DNA of 64,000 bases, from contig OY728143.1 in the NCBI GenBank assembly GCA_963277665.1, positions 1,118,726,110 through 1,118,790,109 of the forward strand, read 5' to 3'. Source of the DNA: Viscum album. Lineage: Eukaryota > Streptophyta > Magnoliopsida > Santalales > Viscaceae. Position 1 is the first letter of the stretch. The number at the start of each line of letters is the position of its first letter. Both the position numbers and the translations under genes were made by a program. This document shows positions 48,804-59,657 of the stretch, in pieces. A model generated the notes under the pieces. That model did no database searches, was not told the origin of the DNA, and saw only the letters and a list, made by a program, of their open reading frames with translations.

Positions 48804-50726
48804 TGGTGGTGAATACACACATGTAATTTCTAAAAAAATAAAGTATAAAAAAAATAATTCTCAAGAATTATTATTTCAAATGGATGGAGATTATTAGTTT
48901 GGATTAGAAAAGTTTTTAATCCCATTAAAAAAATAAAATTTTGATATTTTTATGTGATGGTTTAAAACTTATGTTTTGGTTTAACCCCACAATTATCCCA
49001 TTTAAACACTAACCACGCTAGCAACGTTTTCACACATAAAGGGATTAAATTTTAATTATAACAAAACTATTGGACCATTAATTGCCATGACATTATATTT
49101 TGGACCATATATTTTTCCCATGTACACTGTAATTATTAAAATATTTTTAAAGTATTTAATATAGTATTATTTTCAAAATCTATCATTACTATAAATTTTG
49201 ACACTATTCATTTAAGTTGACTTAATATACATATGTTTGGGCTGATAAGTCAAATAAAATAATTTAATAAAACCGTAATATGTAATTATAATAAAAAAAT
49301 CATATAAAATAATACATCATTCAAATTATATGACCATTAATATTTATATCATTACTTATTTCATTTTTCCTTTGATTGATAAAATATTTTATTTTTTTTG
49401 CCTATGAATTTAAGGAGATTAAATAATTAGTAAAAATTTGAGATAAATTTTCATTATGAATATATTTTAATTATTAAAAATGTAACTAGTTATATCTATT
49501 CACCACTTTATTTTACTATTACGTGAACACATAAGATATCCTTAAAACAAAGAGATTTACATTTTGTAACCTTCATTCATTTAAATATTATACATGTCAT
49601 TGTTATGGAAAATTATCCATTAATATAATAAATAATACACATAATGTGATAATGGTATGATTAAATTACACAAATAGTGATTTGGTTGAAAAATTAGGAC
49701 ATTATCAAATTGGTTAACCAATATTAAAATGATATACCCTTTACTAGGGTGATAATGTTTACCATGATTAGTATTCACATTGACCAATGATAAAGAGGTT
49801 ATATTAAACAAATTTGAACCTCTTGATTAAAAATAAGGAATCCATTTCATAAAATTCAATAGATATAACTTTAATTATTTAATTTTAAAAATATGTGTAA
49901 AATATGATGGGAACAGATTTTTTGAAAAATACATTTTTAAGCATAAAAAGTAGTTTATTCATATCCAATTAAAAAAATATATTAAATAAATTTTGATAAT
50001 TTAGTTGAATATATAATATATAAATTTTAAAAACTATTCACCTTTTGTTGTTAATTTAATTTACTATGATAAAATATAATGCGCGCATATAAACAATTGT
50101 TGAGGGAAATGAACTTCTATATATAATAATGCATTTTTAGAAAATTCAATCATAAAAGAGACTTCAATGAACTTAATTGAATTAATAATGTAATAATAGA
50201 ACAAATAATTGTTTTAAATCTGTTAAAAACAAAATTTAACAGAATAAATTATTCAAAAAAATGATTTTTTAAATAAAATATGGTATTTTTGTAATATTCA
50301 CATAAAAATAATCCTTTTCAAAAAAAATAAAAATATTTCAAGATAAAATAATATTGATATATAGATTTAAAAAAATATAAAATTTCATTATAATTAAAAT
50401 TTATATATGTTTCATACTTTATATGTGATATTTTCTCACAAAATAGAAAAAAAACATTCTTGAATAAGATATATTTATGAATCATAAATTTACCTCACTG
50501 AAAATTGAGTACATAGTTCCCTAGATTTAATCGATGAATTTATATTTAATAGGACCATTAAATATTTTATAACTCATTTAATACTATTCATACCTTCGAA
50601 TTGAATTTTTATGTGATACATAAATAATAATATTTCAATAGGATGTTGTGGTTCACTTATAACTTTATCTTGTGTTTTTTATAATGTATGGAACACAATA
50701 TTATTTTATAAATCCAGGGTGTTACA

Positions 50727-50760
50727 TCCCCCCTAAAAAAATTCATCCTCACAATTTGAA
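50727..50760 (-). promoter_or_regulatory. Polypurine tract and pre-PPT motif, element D
   Basis: The sense strand reads AAATTGTGAGGATGAATT, then TTTTTTTAGGGGGGA, then the LTR start. TTGTGAGGATGAA is a decayed TTGCGAGGACGAA. Confidence 0.75.
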
Positions 50761-51960
50761 AATATTCTAGGTAATAATGGTTTTTTCATTTGAAAATTCA
50801 TTTGTGGAAAACCCACATTGTAAAAAATATTAATAAATATTCCTCTTTAAAAGAAGAAAATAAAGTATGAAGTTCACAGAAAAAAGTTTCCCAAATAAGA
50901 TATACATCAGTGGGAAGTAAAAATATCTACATGGTAGAGAAAAATAACTATATAAGATTAATATATTGTAATAACGAAAATAATTATTAGAATATTTAGC
51001 ATCAATAGACTATAAATATATGATGGATTAAAAGTCCATCGATATCTAAATGAAAATGTAAAAGGATCGCAATTTTATTTGAATGTCCTTTTTCTAAATT
51101 CAAATGAATATTTAAATATCAAGATAATCAAATCAAGAAAATAATATTTTTAGATTTAACTCTATGTGAGGAGAACAATTTTACCCTTTGGTTTTTCATC
51201 GATCAATTTCCAAATCATCTTTTATTCCAAGAAATGGATATTTAGGATGAATTTATTAAAACTTTAATAACATTTAATAAATCCTAAGATCCATAATTCA
51301 TTCCATCATCCTCCAAATATTTACCAAAAACAAAATGATTTTCATAAGTTATCCCAAATTTTAAATCATATTTTAACATAGGACAATAATTTCAAATATT
51401 AAACATAATACATTCTATATGTATTTCACCTGAAGACTACTCATAAATACTTCCAACCAAATTCTAAAAAAATGGATAATACATTTATCCTAAGATAATA
51501 TAAGTTAGTTTATTATTTCAGATTCCCAACCCATGAATACCTTGATCACACATATTTGTGACCTTAATTTTAATTAAAATTATTCTTATTCCATATATCT
51601 CATAAATCTAATGTTTCGTTAAACTCAATTATAATGTACTTTATCTGCAACTCAATATCCATTTTCCAGGAAAACTATACTCTCTAAATAAATTTTTTTC
51701 AATTTTAATACCATATTTATCCCAAATTTTTTTTAACACAACCCTAGGGACACATTATGGTCTATGTTTTTAAAATACATGCATTGTTAAAAAATATCAC
51801 CTCACCACTATTCAATTTTCATGGGTATTGATACCATTAATTATAAAAAAAATTACTATTGTACAATACATATTTGTTTAATGATTATAATAAAAATATA
51901 ATTACAAAACATTATTCATGTACCCAAACAATCAAGTATTTTAATAATTAATCATTGGCC
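50761..51960 (-). other. Interior of element D, non-coding
   Basis: No domain or RNA gene recognised. No clear copy of the tRNA-like cassette of F and C is present. Confidence 0.5.
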
Positions 51961-52600
51961 ATTGTACTAGCATTAACTTGACCTTAGACCCTTTACTTCT
52001 TCAGAGAAATATTCTCATGATGTATGGGTCATTTATTTTTGTATTTCCCCATATGTATATAGTTGGAACATTTAGAATTATAGGTTTCCTTGTTACCCTT
52101 TAATTCCTACATATGATTTTCTTTCACTCTATATTTAATGAAAAATCTCATTCCCTTTAAGCATGTACTATGGAATGTCTTTCAACAATTATCACATGTG
52201 GTAAAATCCTTCAATCTCTTCTTCATATTATCTATTTTTTTCTAACATCATTTACTTCTCTTTCATTCTTATGAGGCCATAAGATAGGGATAATTCATTC
52301 CCTATCTTTATAACATATGATACTATATCATTATATGATATGAATGTTTTGGAGAACAGTGCAACACTGAAAAATTTACTTAATACCAATAATAACTAAT
52401 CAATATTTTTATTTGGATTATTTGTGGATTATTCATTTGGAATTTATAAACATGTAATGTTACCATCCTTCATAGAATCATTTTCCTCTATCTATTTTAT
52501 TCAAATCATGAATTGTCTCTCAATATCATCTCGTTGTTTATTGCGAAAATATTTTCACATGAAATGTTCCATAAAATCCTTCAATTCCATGCTCGATATT
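51961..52600 (-). pseudogene. Element D gag remnant, interrupted by element C
   Basis: Minus-strand translation gives LKDFMEHFMCKYFRNKQRDD near 52510-52590, matching the gag pattern F---F---YF---R--K--EF. Near 52160-52205 it gives CDNC, stop, KTFHSTC, a decayed zinc knuckle. Sequence stops at the C insertion. The + strand frame at 52424-52642 is an antisense shadow that runs into C. Confidence 0.6.
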
Positions 52601-54328
52601 TGTAACACCCCAACCTTCCACGGTATGTTTCCCTTAGAATAATGCAATGGTGTGCATTGTACGCAACTTCGAGATTCTAACACACCACAACCAATCAAAC
52701 TAGACGTTATGAATAGTAATACCTACTTTTTGAAATTTTATAAATTTTATCTTTTGAAATGGACTTCATTTTTGGATTTGTAATATCGAAATTATCTTAG
52801 TGTGAAATTTTGGTACTTTTCAGATAACTTTCATATTTTGATGAATAGTAAAAATTACAAAATTTTAATTAATTTTTTTTAATCGATATAATTAGTAGTG
52901 ATAAATTATTTATTTGAGTGGTTTTAAAGTATATTTAGAATATATTTTTACCATTTAATACAATTTTGGTCATTGGATGTAGTTTCACATTTAAACCAGA
53001 CATAAACAAGTGTCAATCTTTTGATAGTTATTATCTCTTAAAAACACGCTATTTGTTTTGGCGATGAAATTTAATTTTTAATTTAATTAATGCAACTGAT
53101 ATGTTATGAATTTTGTAAAATAGGCATCATTTTTGAATTCATAAAATCAAATATAGCATAGGCCTAATTTTTGGTATTTTTCTGGAAACATTCATTTTTT
53201 GATTAATAGTGAAACCACTATGTGGTTGTTAAAAAACTGATTTTTTCATAAAACATAATTTTACCGCTTCTGTGAGTGGAATTTTGGAAATCTGAGAGAC
53301 ACGGTTAATATCAAGGAGTAAAACGTGGTTCAATGAGATGAAAATAATTTTTAGTGAATTATAACTTTTTACTTTTATTTACCACGGTTAAAAGTAAATA
53401 TGGTAATTAAGGGTAAAAGTTATTTTAATATTACCCTAACACATGTCCTAATTCTATTGGAAAAGTGTATATCGACCAAAAACAACCTTAGGAATAAAAT
53501 ATTATCATTTAGGTCTACATAGATTAGATTAGGACATTTATTATTATATAATTCAAAGAAGAGTTAAAAGAGTTAAAATCGACATTTATTTACTAAAACA
53601 TTTTTAAGATAGGGTTATACATAAGATAAATTTGATTGTAAATATTAATTAGAAAGATAAAACTATTTCCTACATAATGGTATTTTATTTATATTTTTCA
53701 GACATTAAATAATTTAATTTATTTATGACACAATGGGGATGCAGTAATTACCTAATTAGTAAAATATTAAAATAATTGATATTATAAATATCAAAATAAA
53801 TGTAATTTGATATTTTTTATGAATTACACTAATTATATAGGTTAATATGACATATTAGGATTGATTATATAATTTGTGTTCGAACTAATAATGCTGATAT
53901 GAATTTATAAAAAACAAAATAACCAATAGTGTCAAAATTGACATAAAAGTGTTTTTAAAACAAATATTATATTATTAATTTATATTCAATTCCTAAAAAT
54001 CTACGGCTCGTCCAAGAGACTTATATCATGATTTTTGTATCATTAATGGACCACATGGGGGTCTCTTGGATGTATATAGTACGTTTATTAACCATATAAT
54101 ATAGAAATACAAAGAGAAATTGTAAAAGTGAAACTAATTAACTAAGAGTTAATACTTAATGATAAGGTTAATATAATGACCCAAACCAGTATAAATTATA
54201 TTTGTAGAGTAGTTTTTGACCCCAAGCCACCTTAACCTTTAACTAATTCACTTTGGAGCCATTAGAAACCTAATATGTATTTATTATAAAATAATATTTT
54301 TAGCTTTTCCAATGGTTCCCTCACCCCT

Positions 54329-54339
54329 CTTATAAAAGG
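54329..54339 (+). promoter_or_regulatory. TATA box, C 5' LTR
   Basis: CCCCTCTTATAAAAGGG, about 1.73 kb into the LTR. This is the copy that would drive C. Confidence 0.75.
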
Positions 54340-54491
54340 GAACTCACCCTTATCACTAATTAACATATTCAAAGCCTTATGTATCTGCCAAACCCTGACC
54401 AAATACTCTCTAAACTTCCCTCACTACAACCTAGAGGCATTATTTTGATCAGAAAGCCAACCTATGGGGCCCTTTTGATCAATTCAAAAGG

Positions 54492-54520
54492 AAGAACCCG
54501 AAGAAGAGGTAATGTTTTCA
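54492..54520 (+). promoter_or_regulatory. Splice-donor-like site, C 5' LTR
   Basis: GAACCCGAAGAAGAG/GTAATG, 177 bp after the TATA box. CCCGA-n-AGAG/GTAATG is shared with F. Confidence 0.55.
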
Positions 54521-54675
54521 CCACCCACTTTCAAGTTCCTTTCTTCTTCAACTTCATCTTTCATTGTTATTTCTATTCTAAATCAATTACTCCATTATCT
54601 TATATATAATTTTATGTTATTATAAATATGGTACAACCATATTCAGTATTCTATCCATCCTTTGAATGGCATGTC

Positions 54676-54912
54676 ACCATACGTGCGTACGTACGACTTA
54701 CCGTCTCCACGTCGTGGTGTAATTGTCATTCAATAAATTATTATTTAGATGGGTATAATAATGATGTGTAATTCATGTAAATAATAAATATAACATGATA
54801 ATTATTATATCTATATGATATACCATCCAATTATATATTATTTTAACATCAAAAGAATGATATTGTCGCTCGTGCGTATGTACGGACTACCGTCTCCACG
54901 AACGCGATGAGA
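54676..54912 (+). repeat. Two spaced CpG-rich motifs, C 5' LTR
   Basis: CACCATACGTGCGTACGTAC then GACTTACCGTCTCCACG (54676-54711), and CGCTCGTGCGTATGTACG then GACTACCGTCTCCACG (54867-54900), 179 bp apart between ACCGTCTCC cores. Read in the sense direction these equal the reverse complement of the + strand motifs in A and F. Confidence 0.8.
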
Positions 54913-55239
54913 TTCATTCTCCATCATATCCATTCACGTATAATTCTAATTTGATGATTAAAAATAATGTTTAAAGACTTGATATAATTCTGGATATGAA
55001 TAATAAACAACCTATCCACAACAAACATGGCTTACGTAACAAAGAATATAAAGAAAAACGAGTAAGTTAACTCCCAAAATGATGATAATACTAAGATATT
55101 ATTAACAAATCAATGTTAAAAGATCATATATGATATCATATTAATGTAAATGATTCTTGTATGATTCAATAACAATTATTTCACCATTATACAGAAGGTT
55201 AACCTACAGTCGACCAAGGAAAAAGTACAAAGTAAGGGG

Positions 55240-55320
55240 TTTCTTATCTCACTTCTAATTCCGTGAGAATTCCATTGTTCACCACTTATTTATTACATGT
55301 GGTGTGTGTACTACCCATGT
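55240..55320 (+). repeat. Module shared between LTRs of C and F
   Basis: The sense order TTCTTATCTCACTT, TAATT, GTGAGAATTCCATTGTTCACC, ACTT, ACATGTGGTGTGTGTAC matches F's LTR sense strand at about 28383-28470 and 21410-21470. Element A lacks it. Confidence 0.7.
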
Positions 55321-56864
55321 TTGTATTCATTGTGTAATATACATTAATTCAAGTATATTTACATCATAATTGTATGATAATTTTTTCAGGGTTGTATGTT
55401 TTTTATGAAACCATATCAGTAAGGGAATTTTAAATTTCAATTTCCACTCATTCGGCTTTATGCATACTTCATTGATTATTTTACTCCAGGATTATGTACA
55501 GAATCACTATTCAATTGATTATATCATAAATTACACTCCACGTTCTATGGATATACTTTTGATACACATAATCACTCTATTGATAAATTATCAAGTCATC
55601 GGTATGAACTTGATTAGAGTAATTTTTACTCAATCTCGATTTGATGAGTTAAACATCCAATTAATTGGTGTTGTTTTTACAAGAATATGTGTGAATGTCC
55701 TATGATTTTTTTACACTGAATATCCAATAATATTGAGTGTATTTATATTTTTCACTCATAATTATGTCGTTGATTTATCCTTAACCTAAGGATACGGCCT
55801 TTATGAGAGATTTCATCTCAATTTACATTCCATTGAGACCCCATTATTGTTTTACACCAAATCACTTTTATATGGTGTATATAATGTACTTTTACATAGT
55901 ATATCATGAATCCATTTATTCTCATGATATTATAATGTTTTTATTTCCTCAATTATTTTTATTCAAGTGTCTCTCTTTTGGTTAGGAACTCTAATTAAAA
56001 TGACATTTTAAAATGTTATAAAGATTGAAAATTCTAAATCATTCTCATTAATGTCCATGTTTTAAAAATGGTTTTAAGGATATATTTATATGGATATTAA
56101 AGTTTTCAAATCAAAATTACTTTTAAAAGTTTCAAAGTGGTATGGGACACTTTGATTCTAAAATCTATTATAAATGGATTCTTGACAAATAGTGTGACTT
56201 TTAAATGATTTCAAGAAAAGGGGGATATTTCACTCTAATTGTTTTGATGATTATTTTCATCTATGTCAATATCCTTCATCATTATCTATTGAGGTTATTA
56301 TGATACAATAAAATCTTTAATATTGTATTGAATGGGTTATGTTTGACTATGTATGTGCTATTTTTATTCCATTCATGGTTTGTGGATAAAGTACTTACAT
56401 TTCATATGCTAGATTTAATATGAATGTTTATGTTATGTTTAAAACATTTTATATGAGTAATGCATTGGACTTAGTAACTGATGGGTGGAGCCCTCTATAG
56501 CTCCTTGATGCATCAGTAGGTCTCATGAGACAAATTAGTGTCTTGGAACGAGGCCATGACAAAATATTATTTGTATTCTTAGCACGAGGCCTTGGCTACG
56601 TGGTTATGATAGTCTGGAATTATGCATTTCGTCATTATGAAAGTGGTTATTAATATTTTCATGTGATTATTCGACTAGTAGAATATCCACGTGAATAAGT
56701 AAATTGAATTATTTCATTTTATCATTTCCATATTATGCTGAAGTTCATGTTTAAAAGGATTTTGTTTTAGTTATACATTGCGTTAAATTTTTATGTTTAT
56801 TTATTAAAGTTTCTTCTATATTTTTATCCTTACTGAGCATCTGAGATCACCCTTTTGAAAGTTT

Positions 56865-56885
56865 TATTTTTCCCAGGATGTGAAG
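56865..56885 (+). promoter_or_regulatory. Splice-acceptor-like site, C 5' LTR
   Basis: AGTTTTATTTTTCCCAG/GATG, 227 bp before the LTR end. In the 3' LTR it has become TTTTTTTCCTAG/GTTG. Confidence 0.45.
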
Positions 56886-57108
56886 AAGTATTTTATGAAT
56901 GACCTGCAGGGATAGTATGAGGGGATATGAAGACAATATGTTGTTGTAGTTTTTCACTTATTGATGTAATGTAAACATTAAGAATATATCTACTGTTTCC
57001 AAGGCTAATAAACTAATCGTTATTTCGAGACTTGATATTTCTTGTGATCGTTCCAATGTTATGTAATAATGCACCGACTCTGGGTATCTAGGGTCGGGGC
57101 ATTACAGT

Positions 57109-57118
57109 TGGTATCAGA
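57109..57118 (+). promoter_or_regulatory. Primer-binding site of element C
   Basis: TGGTATCAGA starts two bases after the LTR end and is complementary to initiator tRNA-Met. Confidence 0.9.
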
Positions 57119-57678
57119 GAAATTTTAGTACAATCCTTGGAAGCTATATTTAGATAAACTTTGATTAGAGCACGTAGACCTAAGATGAACTTTGAGGATT
57201 ATTATAAAAGAACTTCCTAGAATTTTGGTATTGTAGAGATTTTGTGAGTTTTCTGAGCAATACATCCCTGTTTGGATACAAGAAGGTAGAGGAGGCTCTG
57301 GAAGAGATGTATCTAGGGGTAAAACCCAAAAACACCGCTTTTGAGCTAGACTCGAACGGGAACTAGTGCACGATAATGGGCCTTGCTGCACTCTTGGTTA
57401 CAACACTTTTGGGGGATATGCGTATGATAATTTACATTTTCATTACAAACCGATTTGAAGTATTATATATATAAGATGAGATTACATGACCGTGGTTAAT
57501 CCTAATGTGTTTCAAATTGAGAATATGGTGACATGTTAACCTCTAAATGATTTCATGACTACTGTTACTCACACAATGCTTTCTGGTTTTAGTCAATGGC
57601 TAGATTCCAAGGAAGTCATGGTGACCATGAGAATGATGTACAAGGTGGGAATGATGGTGGAAATGAGAAAAAAATGGA
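57119..57678 (+). pseudogene. Element C leader and decayed gag N-terminus
   Basis: Near 57287 the + strand encodes RGGSGRDVSRGK, like the Arg/Gly-rich start of plant gypsy gag. The conserved central gag domain is not recognisable, so it seems shortened or decayed. The minus frame at 57125-57391 is a shadow. Confidence 0.45.
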
Positions 57679-58065
57679 ATGTTGATAGGCATAAAAGATA
57701 TCGTCTTTATGCCAAATAAATTTTCCAAAAATATGATCAAAAATATATATATTAACCAATTCCCGGACTCAACAAAGAATGGAAAGGTGATGAATAATAA
57801 GAGCTACAACAGTAGAGGCCATGGAGAAAGGAATCCTCAATTTCCATCATGCAAGAAATGTGGAAGGAGACACCCAAGAAAGTGTCTCAATGAGACAAAT
57901 AAATGCTTTACGTGCGGGAAAGAAGGACATAATGTGAAAAATTGCCGAAGAAAAATGAAGAGTACTATGGAAGAAGATATAAATGGTTCCAAGAATCCAT
58001 TTACAGTCATTTGCTGTAAATGTAGGGGACCTGTCCATTACCCGAGTGAATGCCCTATTATATAG
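57679..58065 (+). pseudogene. Element C gag C-terminal fragment with three zinc knuckles
   Basis: An open segment of 128 aa. Knuckle 1 is C58-x2-C61-x3-H65-x3-C69 (CKKCGRRHPRKC), the variant typical of plant gypsy gag. Knuckle 2 is C76-x2-C79-x4-H84-x4-C89 (CFTCGKEGHNVKNC), and knuckle 3 is C112-x2-C115-x4-H120-x4-C125 (CCKCRGPVHYPSEC). All ligands are intact. Knuckles bind element RNA for packaging. The basic, Asn/Gly-rich stretch before knuckle 1 (residues 33-52) fits the nucleocapsid linker. The frame ends with a stop right after knuckle 3, with no protease following, so gag was the only product of this element type. The upstream gag core is not in frame, so I call it a remnant. The minus frame at 57847-58038 is a shadow. 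Confidence 0.8.
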
Positions 58066-58459
58066 GATATTTTCTTGGTCAAAAAAGAAGCTATGTGGAA
58101 ATAAATGGTTGGAGAAATGTTTAAAAAGTATTAGTTCTCCTTGTTGATCGGTTTACTTTGGAATAATTTTCTCTTGTATTTTTAACCCTCTAGTTTTCCA
58201 TGTGACAATGATATTTGAGGAAGAATTATCTTTTCTCTTGAGGATAGAGTTATAAATAACCATTTTCTTTTATATGATCGTTTGGTTTGAGGAAATTATA
58301 AATTATTATAATTTGGGATGAAAATGCAAGGTATGAGATAAGATTTGTGGTTAAATTATGTTATGGTTATTTTAAGGAATTTATCTCATTTTGGTAATGT
58401 TATAAAATATAGTTTTTAAAAAGGACAACACACAGACCGTTGACAACCCATCGCGTTGG
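58066..58459 (+). other. Element C interior, non-coding, part shared with F
   Basis: No domain. From about 58285 it aligns with F's interior (TTATATGATC, GTTTGAGG, TTTGGGATGAAAA, GTTATGGTTATTTT). Confidence 0.6.
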
Positions 58460-58532
58460 ACAAAGCTGTGGGAATCGAACCCACAACCAAAGTGAGATTG
58501 GGATTTATCGCCTACCACTGGACTACATGATG
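58460..58532 (-). other. tRNA-like Pol III A/B-box cassette, antisense in element C
   Basis: On the minus strand, box A is TAGTCCAGTGG (58515-58525) and box B is GGTTCGATTCC (58471-58481), starting 44 bases apart exactly as in F. The T arm TGTGGG/CCCACA pairs perfectly; F has CCCGCA, a pairing-preserving change. Over 82 aligned bases from box A through GGGTTG, 72 match F by hand count, with no gap. As in F it is antisense to the element, about 1.35 kb after the PBS. The acceptor stem does not form, so it is not a normal tRNA gene. Confidence 0.75.
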
Positions 58533-59635
58533 TCCCACGTTAGTGTGACTACTATTTTTAGTTAAATGATTTTATTGATCAATAATAATTAGATTTGGGA
58601 TCTTATGTATTATCAAATGAATACCCTTAGTATACGAAAATGATTTGGTGATTAAGCGATAAATATTATTTTGGAAGTTGTTCGCTTTGTTGTGAACACT
58701 ATATGCCCAAGGAAATAGAATAGTATGGGATTTCATTTGAGGAGTAATGGTGGATTTTAATTTATGTTTTTATTGTGGATTTATAGTGATTTGGGTTATT
58801 TATGGAAATGATTAATTTAATGACTTTTAAATATGTGACTTTAAGAGTAATTGATGTCATTTGGAGATACAATTTAACGTGGAAGACTAAATTCTTATAA
58901 GTTTTGGGTTTCAATATTAGTTTGGATTATATTGAAGGATTTTAAGGATAATTGATTATTGAATGATATTTAATTAACTTTGGGGTATTGATGGTTTAAT
59001 TTTAGAAATTAAGATTACTGTTTTTTTTCTAATGGAATATCCATTTGGGGGATCATCAGATATTATACTAACCATTTTGGTTTTGATTAATCTCTAAATA
59101 CAAGGTAAATATATATTTTTTCCTACGTGGATCATGTATTTCTATAGAAGATTATTCTAGCTCTTCCATTGTGACCAAGTCTTCTTGAATACTCATTGTT
59201 CAAAAAAATGAGTTTGTGGTAAAAATTTATTAAAGACTGAAACTCTAATTAAACAATTAGTATATCTCTTTATGTTCTTTTTAAATATCATAAATGAATT
59301 CCTCACCATTATGTAATGTAAATTAAAACAAAAAATGTTGTCTGTTTACTTTTCCTACTGGGAGACTAATGACCGTTTTCCCAATAGAAGTTTGTGATTT
59401 TCTTATTGTTAACTTTCTCCTGATCATGTTTTCTATCCCTCTCCATCAAAACTTAACACATTTTTTTATCATCCATATCCATGTTTTCCTACATGGAATC
59501 CTAGTATGGGTTATCTTGGGAGACCTTTATACCTATCTTTCTTTCTTTTAATGTGATAGTTTTATTGACTCTTTTTCCGATATGGGACTTTCCATTATAT
59601 TCTCAAACCCAATTTTTAAAAAATAGCGAGGACTC
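58533..59635 (+). other. Element C interior 3' part, non-coding
   Basis: Shares blocks with F's interior (TTAGTTAAATGATTTTAT, TTTAAGAGTAATTGATGTCA, TTAGTTTGGATTA). Relative to F it has about 200 extra bases near 58600-58780. The open frame at 59369-59551 has no domain. Confidence 0.6.
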
Positions 59636-59657
59636 AATTTATTGAAGAAGTGGAGAA
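59620..59657 (+). promoter_or_regulatory. Pre-PPT motif and purine tract, element C
   Basis: AATAGCGAGGACTCAATTT is followed by TTGAAGAAGTGGAGAA and the LTR start. The purine run is shorter and more interrupted than in F or D. Confidence 0.65.

Larger units (their letters stand above)
43351..50726 (-). repeat. 3' LTR of element D (contains solo LTR S)
   Basis: The sense start TGTAACACCCTGG at 50726 follows a clear PPT. The low end is TATAATGACC. LTR sequence lies at 43351-44893 and 47758-50726. It contains the TATA box CTTATAGAAG (48794-48803), donor-like GTG/GTAATC (48621-48622, 176 bp after TATA), motif series 48061-48471 and an acceptor-like TTTTCAATAG near 43589. Open frames at 44426-44662, 48619-48864, 48691-48897 and 49620-49811 show no domain. 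Confidence 0.8.
43351..52600 (-). mobile_element. Element D: gypsy-type element, 3' half in window, split by S and C
   Basis: The 3' LTR is 43351-50726 including the solo LTR S; without S and one target copy it is 4507 bp. It is followed upward by the PPT (50727-50741) and interior DNA ending in a gag remnant. Element C interrupts at 52601. The 5' LTR must lie beyond the window. The short interior before gag (about 1.3 kb) has no visible pol, so D looks like another gag-only or LARD-type element. Confidence 0.75.
52601..57106 (+). repeat. 5' LTR of element C
   Basis: 4506 bp from TGTAACACCCC to CATTACA, ending two bases before the PBS. It contains the TATA box 54329-54339, donor-like 54492-54520, two CpG-rich motifs at 54676 and 54866, a module shared with F's LTR at about 55240-55320, and an acceptor-like TTTTTCCCAG/GATG near 56879. 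The open frames at 54379-54609, 55460-55705 and 55803-55985 lie in the leader. They have 3' LTR counterparts only through LTR duplication. Confidence 0.95.

Noticed and set aside
51500..51560. Possible third tRNA-like cassette in element D (TTTCAGATTCCCAACCC)
   Set aside because: Only a partial B-box-like match. No A box at the right distance and no shared tail.
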